A stretch of DNA of 64,000 nt. It comes from Mytilus edulis (Eukaryota; Mollusca; Bivalvia; Mytilida; Mytilidae). The translations under genes and the position numbers were made by a program. The stretch is from positions 86,182,592 through 86,246,591 of the forward strand of contig NC_092347.1 of the NCBI RefSeq assembly GCF_963676685.1, written 5' to 3'. Shown here one piece after another: positions 24,600 to 35,949 of this stretch (the stretch's first letter is position 1; each line of letters starts with the position of its first letter). Under the pieces are notes generated by a model. That model ran no database searches. It worked only from the letters and a program-made list of their open reading frames with translations, and was not told the DNA's origin.

Positions 24600-26340
24600 T
24601 ACTACCTTATTGACATTTATCCAACATTTGTTTTTAAATTAGAAAAATCGAAGAGACTATTTTACTAAATCGCATGAACAACGTATTCATGAGTGCCATG
24701 ACCTTATCAAATATTTCAAAAACATAGTCTCATCATCCCCTGCTTATTATTTCAATACTTTATGCTTTAAAATCTTGTATTTTGAATTTATTTTTCCGTT
24801 TTTTTTCTTTCTTGTTAACACGTGTTATACTATATAAAACAATCCCATGTAGATAAAATAACCAAAATGAAAAGATGTCAATTCTTTCTGTTCCGTTTTC
24901 CGTTTCCGTTCCGTATTCCGTTTCCGCCGTTTAGCAACACCCGTATGTTAAGTCGAGGTATATGTCTAAAAAATAAGGCGGAGGAAGACATGTCTGTTGT
25001 TTCTTTAATTTCTAGTTCTGGGGGAAATATTAATTGTTAATGGGAAGAACATCATCAAAAGGTGAAATTAATTTCGACAAGTGTCGGAATAAACTCCGAT
25101 TCATATGAAAATAAGCAATCAGAGTTTTGTATGAATGGGGTACATTCTTCTAACTTAAGATACATGCTTGAATAAATACCAAAGAGATATAAATGAATTA
25201 TTATTTTGATTGGCAAAATAAAGGCCACGGGCGACGGCTCACAAATTAATCAAACATTAATTTATCATCAATAAAGATGAAACATTAGCATGATCATGAG
25301 TCACAAATGATGAAAATTAACACATTAGCGTGGATCACTGTTGATCAGTTATAATATTAGAATGGATCACGATTGATCAATTAAAAACTTTAGCATGGAT
25401 CACGATTGATCAATTATACTGAACATTAGCCTGGATCAAGAATGATCAATTAGAATCATCGGTACAAAAAGAGCACATTATCATTACTGTCCAATACTGA
25501 CATTGACTTTAAAAATACTGGCCCTGAGAAGCTCAGTAACGGATATTATAGTCCATTATGTGAACATGGTGAAAGATTGTTGGCGTTGTGACGCTTTCCC
25601 GCCAATTTTCTTCAAATAGTTCTTCAAGAAATTAGTTGAAAATTAATAGAATGAAAAGTTCATTAATCTAACGCTTCTGTGTCAAAATATTTCAACATTT
25701 GTCCATTAGTTAAGGCAGTAACCATTTGATTTTCGGGGGGGGGCGGCGAAAATCAATCTATTTTTTTGGCAACAAGTCGAAAACAATTTTTTTCTTTGAA
25801 TTTTAGCATAACATATAGTGGCAGCTGAGGGTCATACAAACAATTTTTTTTCCTCAGGGTCAAAAACAAATTATTTTTTTCTTTAAAACTGGAAAAAAAA
25901 AATAATTCCAAAATAAATCAAAACAGCAGCAGTAGTATATCGTCAAAATACACGTTTTGAAATCAAGAGGTGGGAGGGTGTATTTTTCATACACTACATA
26001 GAAATATATTAATACAAAACCCAGAATTTACTCTGACGAAAAATGTCTGCCTTTTCTTCTTTTAAAAATCTCTGAACGCCAATGCAGGCGATATATTGAC
26101 GTCAGTCACAGACGATATTGGTCCGCTAGGCCACATGACCCTTTTTCGAGAAGCAGTGTTTGATTTTCAGAAAATTGCAAACCTACATTATAAAGAAACT
26201 GTATAACGAAAGGTAACTCGAATAACTGAAACGGCAGCTTCACAGAGTTAAAGCAATCTATCCCATATTAGGATAGATTGAATTATTTTAAATGATTTAC
26301 TAAAGTTAGTAACAGCTTTTATTAAAACAACATACGTTTT
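24600..26340. other. Gene-free stretch
   Basis: Holds the inverted GGTGTTGCTAAACGG partner (24890..24953) and the GATC array (25318..25460). No exon recognised. Confidence 0.5.
25318..25460 (+). repeat. Degenerate tandem array of paired GATC sites
   Basis: Four or five units of about 35-45 bp each carry a pair such as TGGATCACGATTGATCAATT preceded by CATTAGC. Two GATC tetramers about 12 bp apart recur in each unit. Confidence 0.75.
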
Positions 26341-26344
26341 TGCA

Positions 26345-26480
26345 TTCATACGAACTGATGGCTACCAGGCCGATGGCACCCTTGGGGACAAACAGTCTGC
26401 CAGAAGAGTTATATACCCAGTGGTGTAAATGCACTAGTACAGGACCAATTATTGTACCGCAACAGATGCGCAATGCATGT
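26345..26480 (+). repeat. Dispersed repeat family F
   Basis: GATGGCTACCAGGCCGATGG, CAGTGGTGTAAATGCACTAG and CGCAACAGATGCGCAATGC. Frames on both strands here are repeat-derived. Confidence 0.6.
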
Positions 26481-27549
26481 TTCTTAAGTGATGGTCCAAT
26501 CAAAATATTTATAAATTCCAAAGTCAATATAAAATTTATTTGATACAAGGTTATCAAAGGGAAGTAAGCAGAATCAACACTATTGTCCTCTTCAGTCATC
26601 AATATATCCATTTGTTCTACCCATCAAGGTGCGTTATTGTATAGTATTTGGAGAGCAAAAATAAATAAGTTGCTGCAATTCAGCTTATGTAACAATCATC
26701 TATTGAGAATCTTGTGATACAGCTAAACAATATGGTTTTTTGTGTGTGAAATACTGGAAAAAAATAAATATGTTAGTTAAGGGTGTTTCAGAAGAGTTTA
26801 TAAAATATACGGAATATAATGTAAACCACGGGATTGGTATTTCTTTTCTCGATTTTTATATCATTCCCATACCCATCGATATTTTTTTATATTTATAATT
26901 CAACCTTAAAGATTTATCATCTGACCACAACATGTATTTAGTCTCAAATTGTTTTAAGAAGAGGTGGTGTGAGTACCAATGAGACAATTATCAATCCAAG
27001 TCATAATTTTTAAAAGTTAATTGCATGATTTTTTTAATTATTATTGGCTTTGAACTAGCTCCTCTCAGATCTGTACGGAGTGTCTCTGTTTGTTGTGTTG
27101 ATGTATAAATACCCTGCTACGTCCTGTCTGTGTTTTTGTGAGATGTTTTGTTTGTTAGAAACAAAACGTATATTACAATTTTGTGATATTACGATAAACA
27201 AATTAAATACATAAATACGATTTGAAGTCTGACATAACAGATCAAGATAATGAATCATCTTTACAAATAACAAAATCTGATAAGAAGAGCATCCAATCCC
27301 ACTGCTTAACATTGACACGCCAGTCATAAAGAATAACTGGAATAAAATTCGAATACAATCTACAACAAACATAAAGACATGTTTGATGCAAGCTACTGCA
27401 AACAAATAAATCCGACATGTGATGAGGTCAGAAAGACTATTTTGTCACAAGCATGATTACTTTCTATACTTGATAGCTACAGAGTCCGCCCTATACCAGT
27501 AGTTTTGCTTATGATTTCAAAATTTATGTTGAATTGGTGACCCTCTGCT

Positions 27550-27618
27550 GTTGTTTTTTATTTGGTCGGGTTGTTGTCTCTTTGACACATTCCCCATTTC
27601 CATTCTCAATTTTATAAT
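27550..27618 (+). repeat. Dispersed repeat family B, 3' fragment
   Basis: Only the terminal part (GGTCGGGTTGTTGTCTCTTT, CATTCCCCATTTCCATTCTC) is present. An upstream minus-strand frame at 27055..27405 lacks gene-like features. Confidence 0.75.
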
Positions 27619-28429
27619 CTATACTCGGAGCGGAAAAGTTCTGTCAGCAAGAACTGAAAAACATATGTCAAAATACATCATGGCCTTAATTATCCGAAGA
27701 TGTTATATCATTAGTTATTGAAAATTTTTTACAAAATAAAACAATTTTTAGCAGTATACGTAATAATCAAAGTAAATAAGATATATGGACTAATCGGACG
27801 ATTTGTTCGCTTTTATTGCTAATAATTATCGTTCAAACTTCTTCTCATTAAAATCAGGAGAATAAAAATAATTTGAAAACTTTTAAAACTTTACAAACTA
27901 TTAATTGATTTTTTGAAGATCAACAGCATTCTTCTTGTTGACTGGGCATCATTAAATAAGACTTAAATGAGAACATTTTCATCATCCTCAGTTCACTTTT
28001 CCAATCTGAACAAAGCGGAAAGAATAATATAAAAATACATAAATTGGGACACGAGAAAAAGTTGATGTCCCCTCTTACATATAACGTTATAAAGGGAAGG
28101 TATTACCAATGTTATTTCAACATGATCGGGCGGAGCTTACGTTTTAATTTGCATGAGGACAGTCGATTTGAAAATGTGTGTGATTACGATGATCGCCGTT
28201 ATAGTTATTACTAATTTCTAATCACCTATCATTGACCTCAAAGGAATTTACAAAAGAATGACTGGACAATGCATTGATGAGTTTATCCTAAAACACCTAT
28301 CTATAGATGGACTGGTTTATTATGATCGATCATGAGCAAACTGGATAAACTCCGCCCAGTCAAGTGAAATAAATTGAGTAAAAATATATTCACTGGAGGT
28401 TATGTTGTATTCGGGGACTGAGTTGTGTT

Positions 28430-28645
28430 AACATTCAAATTATTGTATCCCAAATATGTCAAGACTGAGGTTTTCAGTTCGAATCCCGCTCGTAGTGGGT
28501 GAGCTCGACTTTAAACTTAATTGATTAGGATTGTCAGTTTCCTAAGAAGGTCGGGCACTCTGGCATTCCCTTACAATAAAAACTGACCGCCATTGAATAG
28601 CCAATAGTGCTGAAAATGGATAAACATCATTCAATCAATGCATTT
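28430..28645 (+). mobile_element. tRNA-derived SINE with conserved central domain (bivalve type)
   Basis: A B-box-like CAGTTCGAATCCCG is followed by GATTAGGATTGTCAGTTTCC, GGTCGGGCACTCTGGC, ACTGACCGCCATTGAATAGC and a tail CATCATTCAATCAATG. I recognise this order as the bivalve SINE group with the Meta domain (RUDI/BivaMD-like) from memory. The A-box region is degenerate. Confidence 0.7.
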
Positions 28646-28680
28646 TAATGCTACAGACTTTGACCTCTTGATCGAATTTA

Positions 28681-28720
28681 TGTGTGTGTGTGTGTGTGTG
28701 TTTGTTTGTTTGTTTGTTTG
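28681..28720 (+). repeat. TG / TTTG compound microsatellite
   Basis: A TG run followed by four TTTG units. Confidence 0.9.
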
Positions 28721-29462
28721 TGTGGATCCAGGCATTCATGAATATTGAAATGTAATTATACAACCAAAACATGATAAAAAAAAATCCAGCAATATCAAAG
28801 TTATCTTAAGATATTAGCTCTTTTATGTGTATGCCATATGGATAAGGAACATCAAGTTCCTATAAAAATTTTCTCTCGAACCCACCACTAGGTATAATTT
28901 CAATCGGTAATTCTGCTTCTTTCTATTCTGTGCAGGGGTCTTTTTGGAGCATCATTGCATTATCGGAGCTCTGTTTATTGAAAAACTTGTCATTGAGATT
29001 GTGGCATGACCACTTTAGTATTGTGTCAATTGAAGAAACGGCTTTCTATCTCTCCTGTCCATTGAGGCGTTTTCGGACTGAATGATTTACCTCAGTAACA
29101 CATTGTAGGTCACAGACACATGCTAAATTTTAAATGGCACATAAGATTTTTTTTGGAACACATTATAAATCATCGAATAGTTTCTATCGATGAATTGTGA
29201 AATAAAACCTTTTTAATAGGTCGGTCGAATGGATATATTCTTAATTTTGATGAATAATACAAGAAAATAGAAAAGTCAAAACAAAACAAAATATTAAAAA
29301 TGAAATATATATATATGCCTTCAATCACAAAAAGATTGAATAAGATTTATAATAAACATGTTTGAAGAGCAGTATAAGCTCTTATGAGTCTAAAATGTTA
29401 TCAAAATACGATTTTTGTCTATATGTTGTTTCAATGTTATCATTTGAATTTATCTGTATTGA

Positions 29463-31043
29463 TTATGGAATGCCCATATTGTCAAGTTCTCTAGACATCT
29501 GACAAATTGCACATGGACCACAAAACTGCATCACGAGACAGTCATTGCACACAGTACCCTGAAATTAAAAAAAAAATAATGTACTGATGGAATAACTAGT
29601 AAGTAATTCACTGCCAAAAAAAACCGCATTTACATTATTCACAGGCAATCGTTGAATCATATGATAAAAAGATCATAACATATCATTTTTTAATATTAGA
29701 TGTAGTATCAGCTTCCGATAATAATATACCTCAAAAACAGTTCGAGTAAGACATGGCTCTGTACTTATACATCCATTTTTCTGTGATAATTTTTACATTT
29801 TTATCTTTCAATTTTGCTAATATGCTTTGTCTATATGACTTTTTTATGTTTGTTACCTGTACCAAGTCGGATATATGACAGTTGGTATGCAGTGGTTCAT
29901 TATTTTTGATAACTTTTTACAGAAAGAAACATGCCGACTTTTTGGCAAATAGTGAAGGATTTTCTTTGATACGGACAGCTATCCAAAGCAAACAAGTCCG
30001 GTTAGATATTTTGAAATTGCTTGAAAGATAGGATCTTGGAGTTGTTGCACTGCCCCTAACATTTATTGCACATGTAGACCATAGCGTGGGTTTTTAAACG
30101 ATATTGACTCGTTGTAAATAGTTTTGGAAATGATATTGACGCTATGTTACTATTTTTGGAAATGATATTAACGCTATGCTACTATTTTTGGAAATGATAT
30201 TAACGCTATGTTACTGTTTTTGGAAATGATATTAAGGCTATGTTACTATTTTAGTAAGCTGGTGTCAATATCCTTTCTTTATATAGCAACGTCGAGTCAA
30301 TATGTCAAAACAATGAAAAAATACAAAATATATTTTTGAAACACATGACCAAATAAACCAATGAGAATCAAGAAAAATTAAACAATACTTAATATTTCAA
30401 TATATATATATATATATATATTTTGATAAATAAAAAGTCCTTGGTACAGAAAATATAATTTAAAAGTAAAAAACACAAAAAATCACATCATAAATCGAAC
30501 ATTGTTTCTGTTAGCGCTTTCACCGCATCTCCAGCGGTTCATAAGATGTGGACCGAAGATAAAATTCCGCGTGAAGCCAAGGAACAATATTTTATTGAAC
30601 TTTATAAGCCCACACTAAATAGGAAGTGAAATTCGGTCCGTTAATAAAATTCCGTAAGATATATACAACTACCGCATGACGTTACTATAACGTAACGTCA
30701 CAAGTCGTTACTATAACGTAACGTCACAAGTCGTTACTATTAACGATAACAATTCTGTCTGATGAACCGCTGGAGATGCGGTGAAAGCGCTAACAGAAAC
30801 AATGTTCGATTTATGATGTGATTTTTTGTGTTTTTTACTTTTAAATTATATATATATATATATATAGGTCGTGTGGTCTAGCGCGACGGCTGCAGTGCAG
30901 GCGATTTGGTGTCATGATATCACAGTAGCATGGGTTCGAATCCCGGCGAGGGAAGAACCAAAAATTTGCGAAAGCAAATTTACAGATCTAACATTGTTGG
31001 GTTGATGTTTAGACGAGTTGTATATATATATGTTTAGACGAGT

Positions 31044-31077
<34 letters not shown>

Positions 31078-32991
31078 ACTCGTCTAAACATCAACCCAAC
31101 AATGTTATATCTGTAAATTTGCTTTCGCAAATTTTTGGTTCTTCCCTCGCCGGGATTCGAACCCATGCTACTGTGATATCGTGACACCAAATCGCCTGCA
31201 CTGCAGCCGTCCCGCTAGACCACACGACCACCTGGGCTCTCAAAAAAAGAGCTTTCGCTGGCCGTGTGTTACCTTTCCTCGTCAGTTTTAATCTAGCGGC
31301 GTACTACAGTACATGATATATAAGACATGAAGATGTTATTGTTATATATAAATTTTCCCCCTAACAGAAGATCTGGAAACTTTGTTTTAAACCATGATTT
31401 TATAGTTCTTCAAGTGAAAATAATCCAGAATGTATCGTCCAATGAATTTCTATCCCATTAAATATCAGAATTAAACAATTAAACATGACAGGCAACTAAA
31501 AATTCTCACCTGAATTCCACCAAGTGTTCTGATTCTAGATCTCATGGTAATAGACCCACCAGGCACACAAAATGGCATACAAGCACAATCACCTTGTCTG
31601 CCTGATAGATTACATGTCATGCATGGCAAACAGAACCACGATATAATACCTGTAAAATAATAACAAAATGGCATTCAAGCACAATAAACAAATCTGCCTG
31701 ATATATTACATGTCATGCAGGGCAAATAGAACCACGATATAATACCTGCAACCTAAAAAAAACAATTCTGACAATTCTGCTGTATATCTATGTTTCCCTA
31801 GATCTGCTTATTTGCATGACAAAAGAAATTCCTTACTTCGAAGCATGTTTGTGTTTCGGTTTCGGTTTATATATATATTCGGACAATTGTTTTCTGTGTT
31901 GAACATGATTTTAAAGTATGTTAATACGTATCGTTACGTGCTATGCCTATCACATACTAAATGTGTGTTTCATAATGTTGTATTTATAATATGGAAAGAA
32001 AAATATGAATTGAATGTGTATATAACGCTTCATCAAGAAAACAGATGAATGAAAACCGAATCACTAGAAGAAGTTTTTTTCATAAAGTCTGAAAGAGCCC
32101 TAGTTGTATAATAATTTCTAAACAGGAAAAGGTATGTTATAAACCATATGAGAACCGTTAAAAAGTTAAATTACAAAAATACACAAACCCCAAGGAACAT
32201 TCAAATCGCAAAGTCCCTTATCAAAGGGTAAATCAAAAGTTCAAACCCATCAAACAAATGGAAAAAAGTAAAATCGCAAAAATAATGAACTCCGAGTAAA
32301 ATAAAGTCGGAAAGTCCCTAATCACATGGCAAAATAAAATGACAAAACACATTAAAAAACGAATGGACAACAACTGTCGTATTCCTGACTTGGTACAAGC
32401 ATTTTCTCATGTAGAAAATAGAAAAGTAAATCTCGTTTTGTAGCTAGCTAGCACTACCTCTCAATTGTATGACAGTCCATAAATTTTTATTATATTGATA
32501 ACAATAATGTGTTAACAAGACAAACTGACATAATAGGTCAAAATATCAAAAACATGTTGTATCATGCAGCAGTAAACATTGAGTTATAATATTAATCACT
32601 ATAAAAACAAAACATTATCTTATGGTACAGTGTATTTATACAAAAATCAAGATTGTATTGATTTTATTATTCTGTTTAAATGTGTTCCGATGTTATCATT
32701 ATTCTAGTATCTTGCTTTCGCCACTTTTGGTCTCGAGTATACATCAGTTACAAGGCTGTCATTAAAAATATTTTTGCAATTCTTCAATTTATCATTGTAC
32801 TTTCAAACAAATATTTTAAAATACATATACGAATTTGTTATAAGACTTTGTACATTAACGTTTTTCTTACATGTTTTTATATCTGTGAAACAGTCAAAAA
32901 TACCAGTGGACCAGTTTCGATGACCATGAACTGTTGAGACAAGCAAGCTCCCAGGCTGGGGTTGCGGTTGTGTGGTAATTGGTGCTGCCAT
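29463..32991 (-). CDS. PLAC8-like: PLAC8/cornifelin-family cysteine-rich protein, copy 2 (3 coding exons)
   Basis: Coding exons on the minus strand are 32991..32871, 31649..31510 and 29558..29463, with the same lengths and phases as copy 1. The donors are GTAAGA and GTGAGA, and the acceptors are TTACAG and TTTCAG. The product is 118 residues with CLPCMTC near 47-53, CNDCL near 91-95 and FCGPCAICQMSREL near 99-112. My hand alignment gives 85 of 118 residues identical to copy 1, so this is a tandem duplicate. The ATG again follows an AG (TTTAACAG then ATG), which suggests a separate 5' UTR exon. The intron at 31650..32870 holds a decayed duplicate of the second exon and a dispersed repeat. The intron at 29559..31509 holds a 33-bp minisatellite, a foldback element and a palindromic SINE. 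Splice sites and frame are intact, so I judge the gene functional. Confidence 0.88.
30118..30250 (+). repeat. 33-bp minisatellite in PLAC8 copy 2 intron
   Basis: About four units of 33 bp contain GGAAATGATATTAACGCTAT and GTTACTATTTTTG, with a few substitutions. Confidence 0.85.
30462..30845. mobile_element. Foldback element with 80-90-bp arms
   Basis: The inverted arms (about 30462..30545 and 30762..30845) are essentially perfect and contain CGCATCTCCAGCGGTTCAT and GTGATTTTTTGTG. The interior holds a short frame reading PREAKEQYFIELYKPTLNRK then stop, which resembles the end of a GIY-YIG endonuclease of Penelope-like elements. It also holds two tandem copies of GTTACTATAACGTAACGTCA. It could be a truncated Penelope-type unit with inverted ends. 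Located in a PLAC8 intron. Confidence 0.6.
30865..31229. mobile_element. tRNA-derived SINE as a near-perfect palindrome
   Basis: Both arms (30865..31045 plus strand and about 31068..31229 minus strand) carry the same tRNA-like head. It has an A-box-like TGGTCTAGCG and a B box GGTTCGAATCCC (30933..30944), then GAGGGAAGAACC and a body ending GACGAGTTGTATATATA. I count only about three substitutions between arms. The head has a long variable region, resembling tRNA-Leu or tRNA-Ser. The centre is an AT dinucleotide run, and one arm contains a 20-bp duplication of TGTTTAGACGAGTTG. It sits in the second coding intron of PLAC8 copy 2 and is not a functional tRNA gene. Confidence 0.75.
31664..31745 (-). 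pseudogene. Duplicated, decayed second exon of PLAC8 copy 2
   Basis: A 96-bp direct tandem duplication (approximately 31567..31662 and 31663..31758) re-creates the acceptor side and the first two thirds of the second coding exon. Read on the minus strand it begins after a TTGCAG acceptor and repeats the CIISWF...LPCMTCN segment. Cys-47 has become Tyr and a TGA stop falls 8 codons after the CNIS segment. The donor half of the exon is missing. It sits between exon 1 and the real exon 2, so inclusion would truncate the protein. Confidence 0.8.
32160..32640 (+). repeat. Dispersed repeat family E in PLAC8 copy 2 intron
   Basis: GAATGGACAACAACTGTCGT, TTCCTGACTTGGTACAAGCA and AAACTGACATAATAGGTCAA. 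It lies in the first coding intron of PLAC8 copy 2. Confidence 0.72.
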
Positions 32992-33168
32992 CTGTTAAAA
33001 AAGAATCAATCTATACACAAACGGGATATCAAACCACAACAATCAATTCGTAAAACTTTTTAAAAGTCGGATTTGGACAACATTTTTTGTCATGTACATG
33101 CAATCCGTTGATAATCTAAAGTAATATCGAATCCATTCATGGCAATCAATTCGTTTACCTACGGGACT

Positions 33169-33258
33169 ATCAGCCCACGACAAGAAATCCACCAATCTAA
33201 AGGAATATCGAACATCAGCCCACGACAAGAAATCCACCAATCTAAAGGAATATCGAAC
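33169..33258 (+). repeat. 45-bp perfect tandem duplication in a degenerate array
   Basis: Two identical 45-bp units (CAGCCCACGACAAGAAATCC, CCAATCTAAAGGAATATCGA) lie in a wider decayed array (about 33100..33470) whose units carry a tract like AATC-GTTAA-CTA and CGACAAGC. Confidence 0.85.
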
Positions 33259-33479
33259 ACTTATGTCATTGACTATCATACAACTACAAGCAAACCTACT
33301 ATCTAACGGAACATAGAAAGCACGGTACTCAATCCGTTAACGTAGTGGACTGTCAGACAACGACAAGCAAACCGTTAATCTAGCGGAACATAGAAGTACG
33401 GCAAGCAATTCGTCAACCAAGTAGCAATCATTCCGTTTATCAGTGTATAATCGGACCCCGACAATCGATTCTTGTTCAT

Positions 33480-34380
33480 AAAAACAGAATGGTCAACTAA
33501 AATCTTCTTGAAGGGAAATATGACAGTTTATTAGAAATCACTTCAATTCGGTCATTTATTATGCAACTGTGATCACAGACTTGTTATTTTATTCGTAATA
33601 GGAAGTCTCTACACAGACGCTTCTCTAGGAAAAAATAAAAAGAGGATAACTGGTTATCAATTACCTTTACCTTTCGCTATATAAATGATGACCATTTCAC
33701 AGAATGATTCTAAGTTTAGTTACTATGTACGCTACATATATCCCAATGAACTGAAAATAAATGGCTACCACATATACAGCTAGTAAGTTTGCCTAATATC
33801 TAGACTCACTCCTTTACAAAATGCTTCTCCAGAGTAAAGTGTACGTTTTCTATCTTGATGTCCTGGGTCATAGGTTACTACCTATAGGGAAGCTTTTACA
33901 CCATGTCTTTCAAGTGGTGAATTTGAGAGGATTCTTTCAAAAATTTTCAAGGATTAACAGGTTTCAGCAAATACGAATCTTAACAGTAAATACGTATAAA
34001 AAGATAGTAATACCACAATTTCCCTAAAATAAAAGCGTGTACTTTGTGTATAACAAAGTATGGGGTCGACCATTTATTGTATTTAAAGATTACTTAATAA
34101 GCACTTCATATATCTACCGGAAATAAGTAAGAAAATTTCAGTTTAAACACTTTATCATATGAATCGTAACTGATACATGTGACACATCAAACATGAGCAT
34201 ATCATCTCAGTATAGAAGACAGACGTCTGATTAAAAACAAGAAAAGGATGAAACGAAACAAATGTCGTTAATTTTATAAAAATCTACAACAAAAATAGCA
34301 AAGATGTGTTGTTTATATATAGACAGTTGTAGGAATGTCTTCAATGTAGAACTTAATAAGACGGTTACAAAAAATGGAGT
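33480..34380. other. Upstream region of PLAC8 copy 2
   Basis: Candidate promoter side of the minus-strand PLAC8 copy 2. The 68-codon plus-strand frame at 33821 has no family resemblance. Nothing else recognised. Confidence 0.4.
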
Positions 34381-34384
34381 TAAG

Positions 34385-34560
34385 CATCCTTATCCTCCCT
34401 GAGTATCTGAGACCACTCCTGGATTTGGTAGAGTTCGTCTTTCTCGGTCATTGGTTTTCTATGTTGTGTTATGTGTACTGTTGATTGTCTTTTAGTCAAT
34501 TTTTTGTTTACATTGGATTTGTCGGTTTGTTTTTGACTTTTGAGTTTCAATATACAATAA
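34385..34560 (+). repeat. Dispersed repeat family C, degenerate
   Basis: CTCCCTGAGTATCTGAGACC, GTAGAGTTCGTCTTTCTCGG and ATGTTGTGTTATGTGTACTG match family C with many changes. Confidence 0.6.
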
Positions 34561-34789
34561 CCATATGCGTAGTTTCATTTCTAATGTCTCTTCAGGAATG
34601 ATAGAACCAAACAATGTGAAAATTCGAAGTTTAATAAAAAACATTTAAGTGCTGATCAAACCAAAACAAACCAAAAATTATATATGAACCCGATAAAGAA
34701 TTAGAGCTATGCATGAGTGAGATGCATTACTTTATTTTGGATGATATACCAAAAATAAAATAACAATCAGTTGCAATAAACAAAATCCG

Positions 34790-35000
34790 TATGGGCATGC
34801 CCATACCGGTGTTTTGGCTAATGGGCTGTTGATACCATCAGAATCTAAAAGTCCAACAGCAGAGGTATAGACCAAATGGCAAGAATTGAACGTATCATAG
34901 ATTTCAGGCTTGACATTAAGTATCACATTAACGGTACCAATTTCAATGTACCAGATGCACGTTTCGATTATTATAGTCTCTTCAGTGATGTTCGAGACAA
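34790..35000 (+). repeat. Dispersed repeat family F
   Basis: GCCCATACCGGTGTTTTGGC, AGTCCAACAGCAGAGGTATA and CAGATGCACGTTTCGATTAT. A related piece lies at 26345..26480 (AACTGATGGCTACCAGGCCG); isolated ends (GCGCATTTCGACAACTAATG) lie near 5665, 8735 and 42575. Confidence 0.6.
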
Positions 35001-35756
35001 ACATATATGGATACAAAGTTGGATACAAACGTTATCAAATAAAAGCTTTTTAATATAAAGGGAAGTATTTATTACAAAAACTAGCGTCCTCTTCGGTGAT
35101 CGATATATAGTTCTTTGGTCTAATTTTCAAGGTCCATTAATGGATAGTTCTACTTAAATTGTTAATGCATGCATAAGTATATGTTCTAGTAAGATATTAT
35201 GCCATTCAAAGTAAGCAAAATGGAGAGGTGAACTGAAAAGTTTTCATTTTTTTCAGTTGTGAAAAATGTCAAAACTCTTGTTGTACGTACTTAAAAGGAT
35301 AACCTTAAAACGAAAAGAATAACAAACATTATCTTAAACTAAATGATTGTACTTGACCTATAATATACCAACCATATTTATTTAGAATCTTGTGATACAC
35401 TCTATATCTAAACAGATAAATAGACTTAGAAAATGTGTTAAATATTCATATGTTTTTAAATTTACGCACGGGGCGGGATTTAATGTTAATCAAGGACGTT
35501 TTTAGAAGAGATTTATAAGAATTAGAATCGGAATGACAAAATCAAGTTATTACATTTTTCCCTGTTACTGTCATGCCAGCTCCAGACCCCAATTAAACTG
35601 ATTGAAAGATTATGTCTTCATCATATGAATATCAAACACAATCCCGCCCGTTAGGTGTTTAATAGCATACCATCATAAAAGATATGAGAAGAACATAACC
35701 TGTATCATGCCAATAAATGGTTTTAGAATAAAGTGTTTTTAACGATCCGTTTGTTT

Positions 35757-35935
35757 GATAAAAGAGGGACGAAAGATACCAGACAGGGACAGTAAAACTC
35801 ATAAATCGAGGGACGAAAGATACCAGAGGGACAGTCAAACTCATAAATCGAGGGACGACAGTTACCAGAGGGACAATCAAACTCATAAATCGAGGGACGA
35901 AAGATACCAGAGGGACAGTCAAACTCATAAATTGA
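35757..35935 (-). repeat. 42-bp minisatellite grown from the end of family C
   Basis: Four tandem 42-bp units contain GAGGGACGAAAGATACCAGA and AGTCAAACTCATAAATC. Unit length is a multiple of three, so long open frames with a 14-residue repeat appear on both strands. These are not genes. Confidence 0.88.
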
Positions 35936-35949
35936 CAACAAACTGACAA

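Noticed and set aside
27055..27405. 116-codon minus-strand frame
   Set aside because: No domain or splice evidence; the sequence resembles a repeat I recall from mussels.
30865..30950. Functional tRNA gene
   Set aside because: B box is good but the head lacks a convincing acceptor stem and anticodon arm and continues into a SINE body.
35659..35949. Repetitive-protein genes on both strands
   Set aside because: Produced by a 42-bp minisatellite whose length is a multiple of three.
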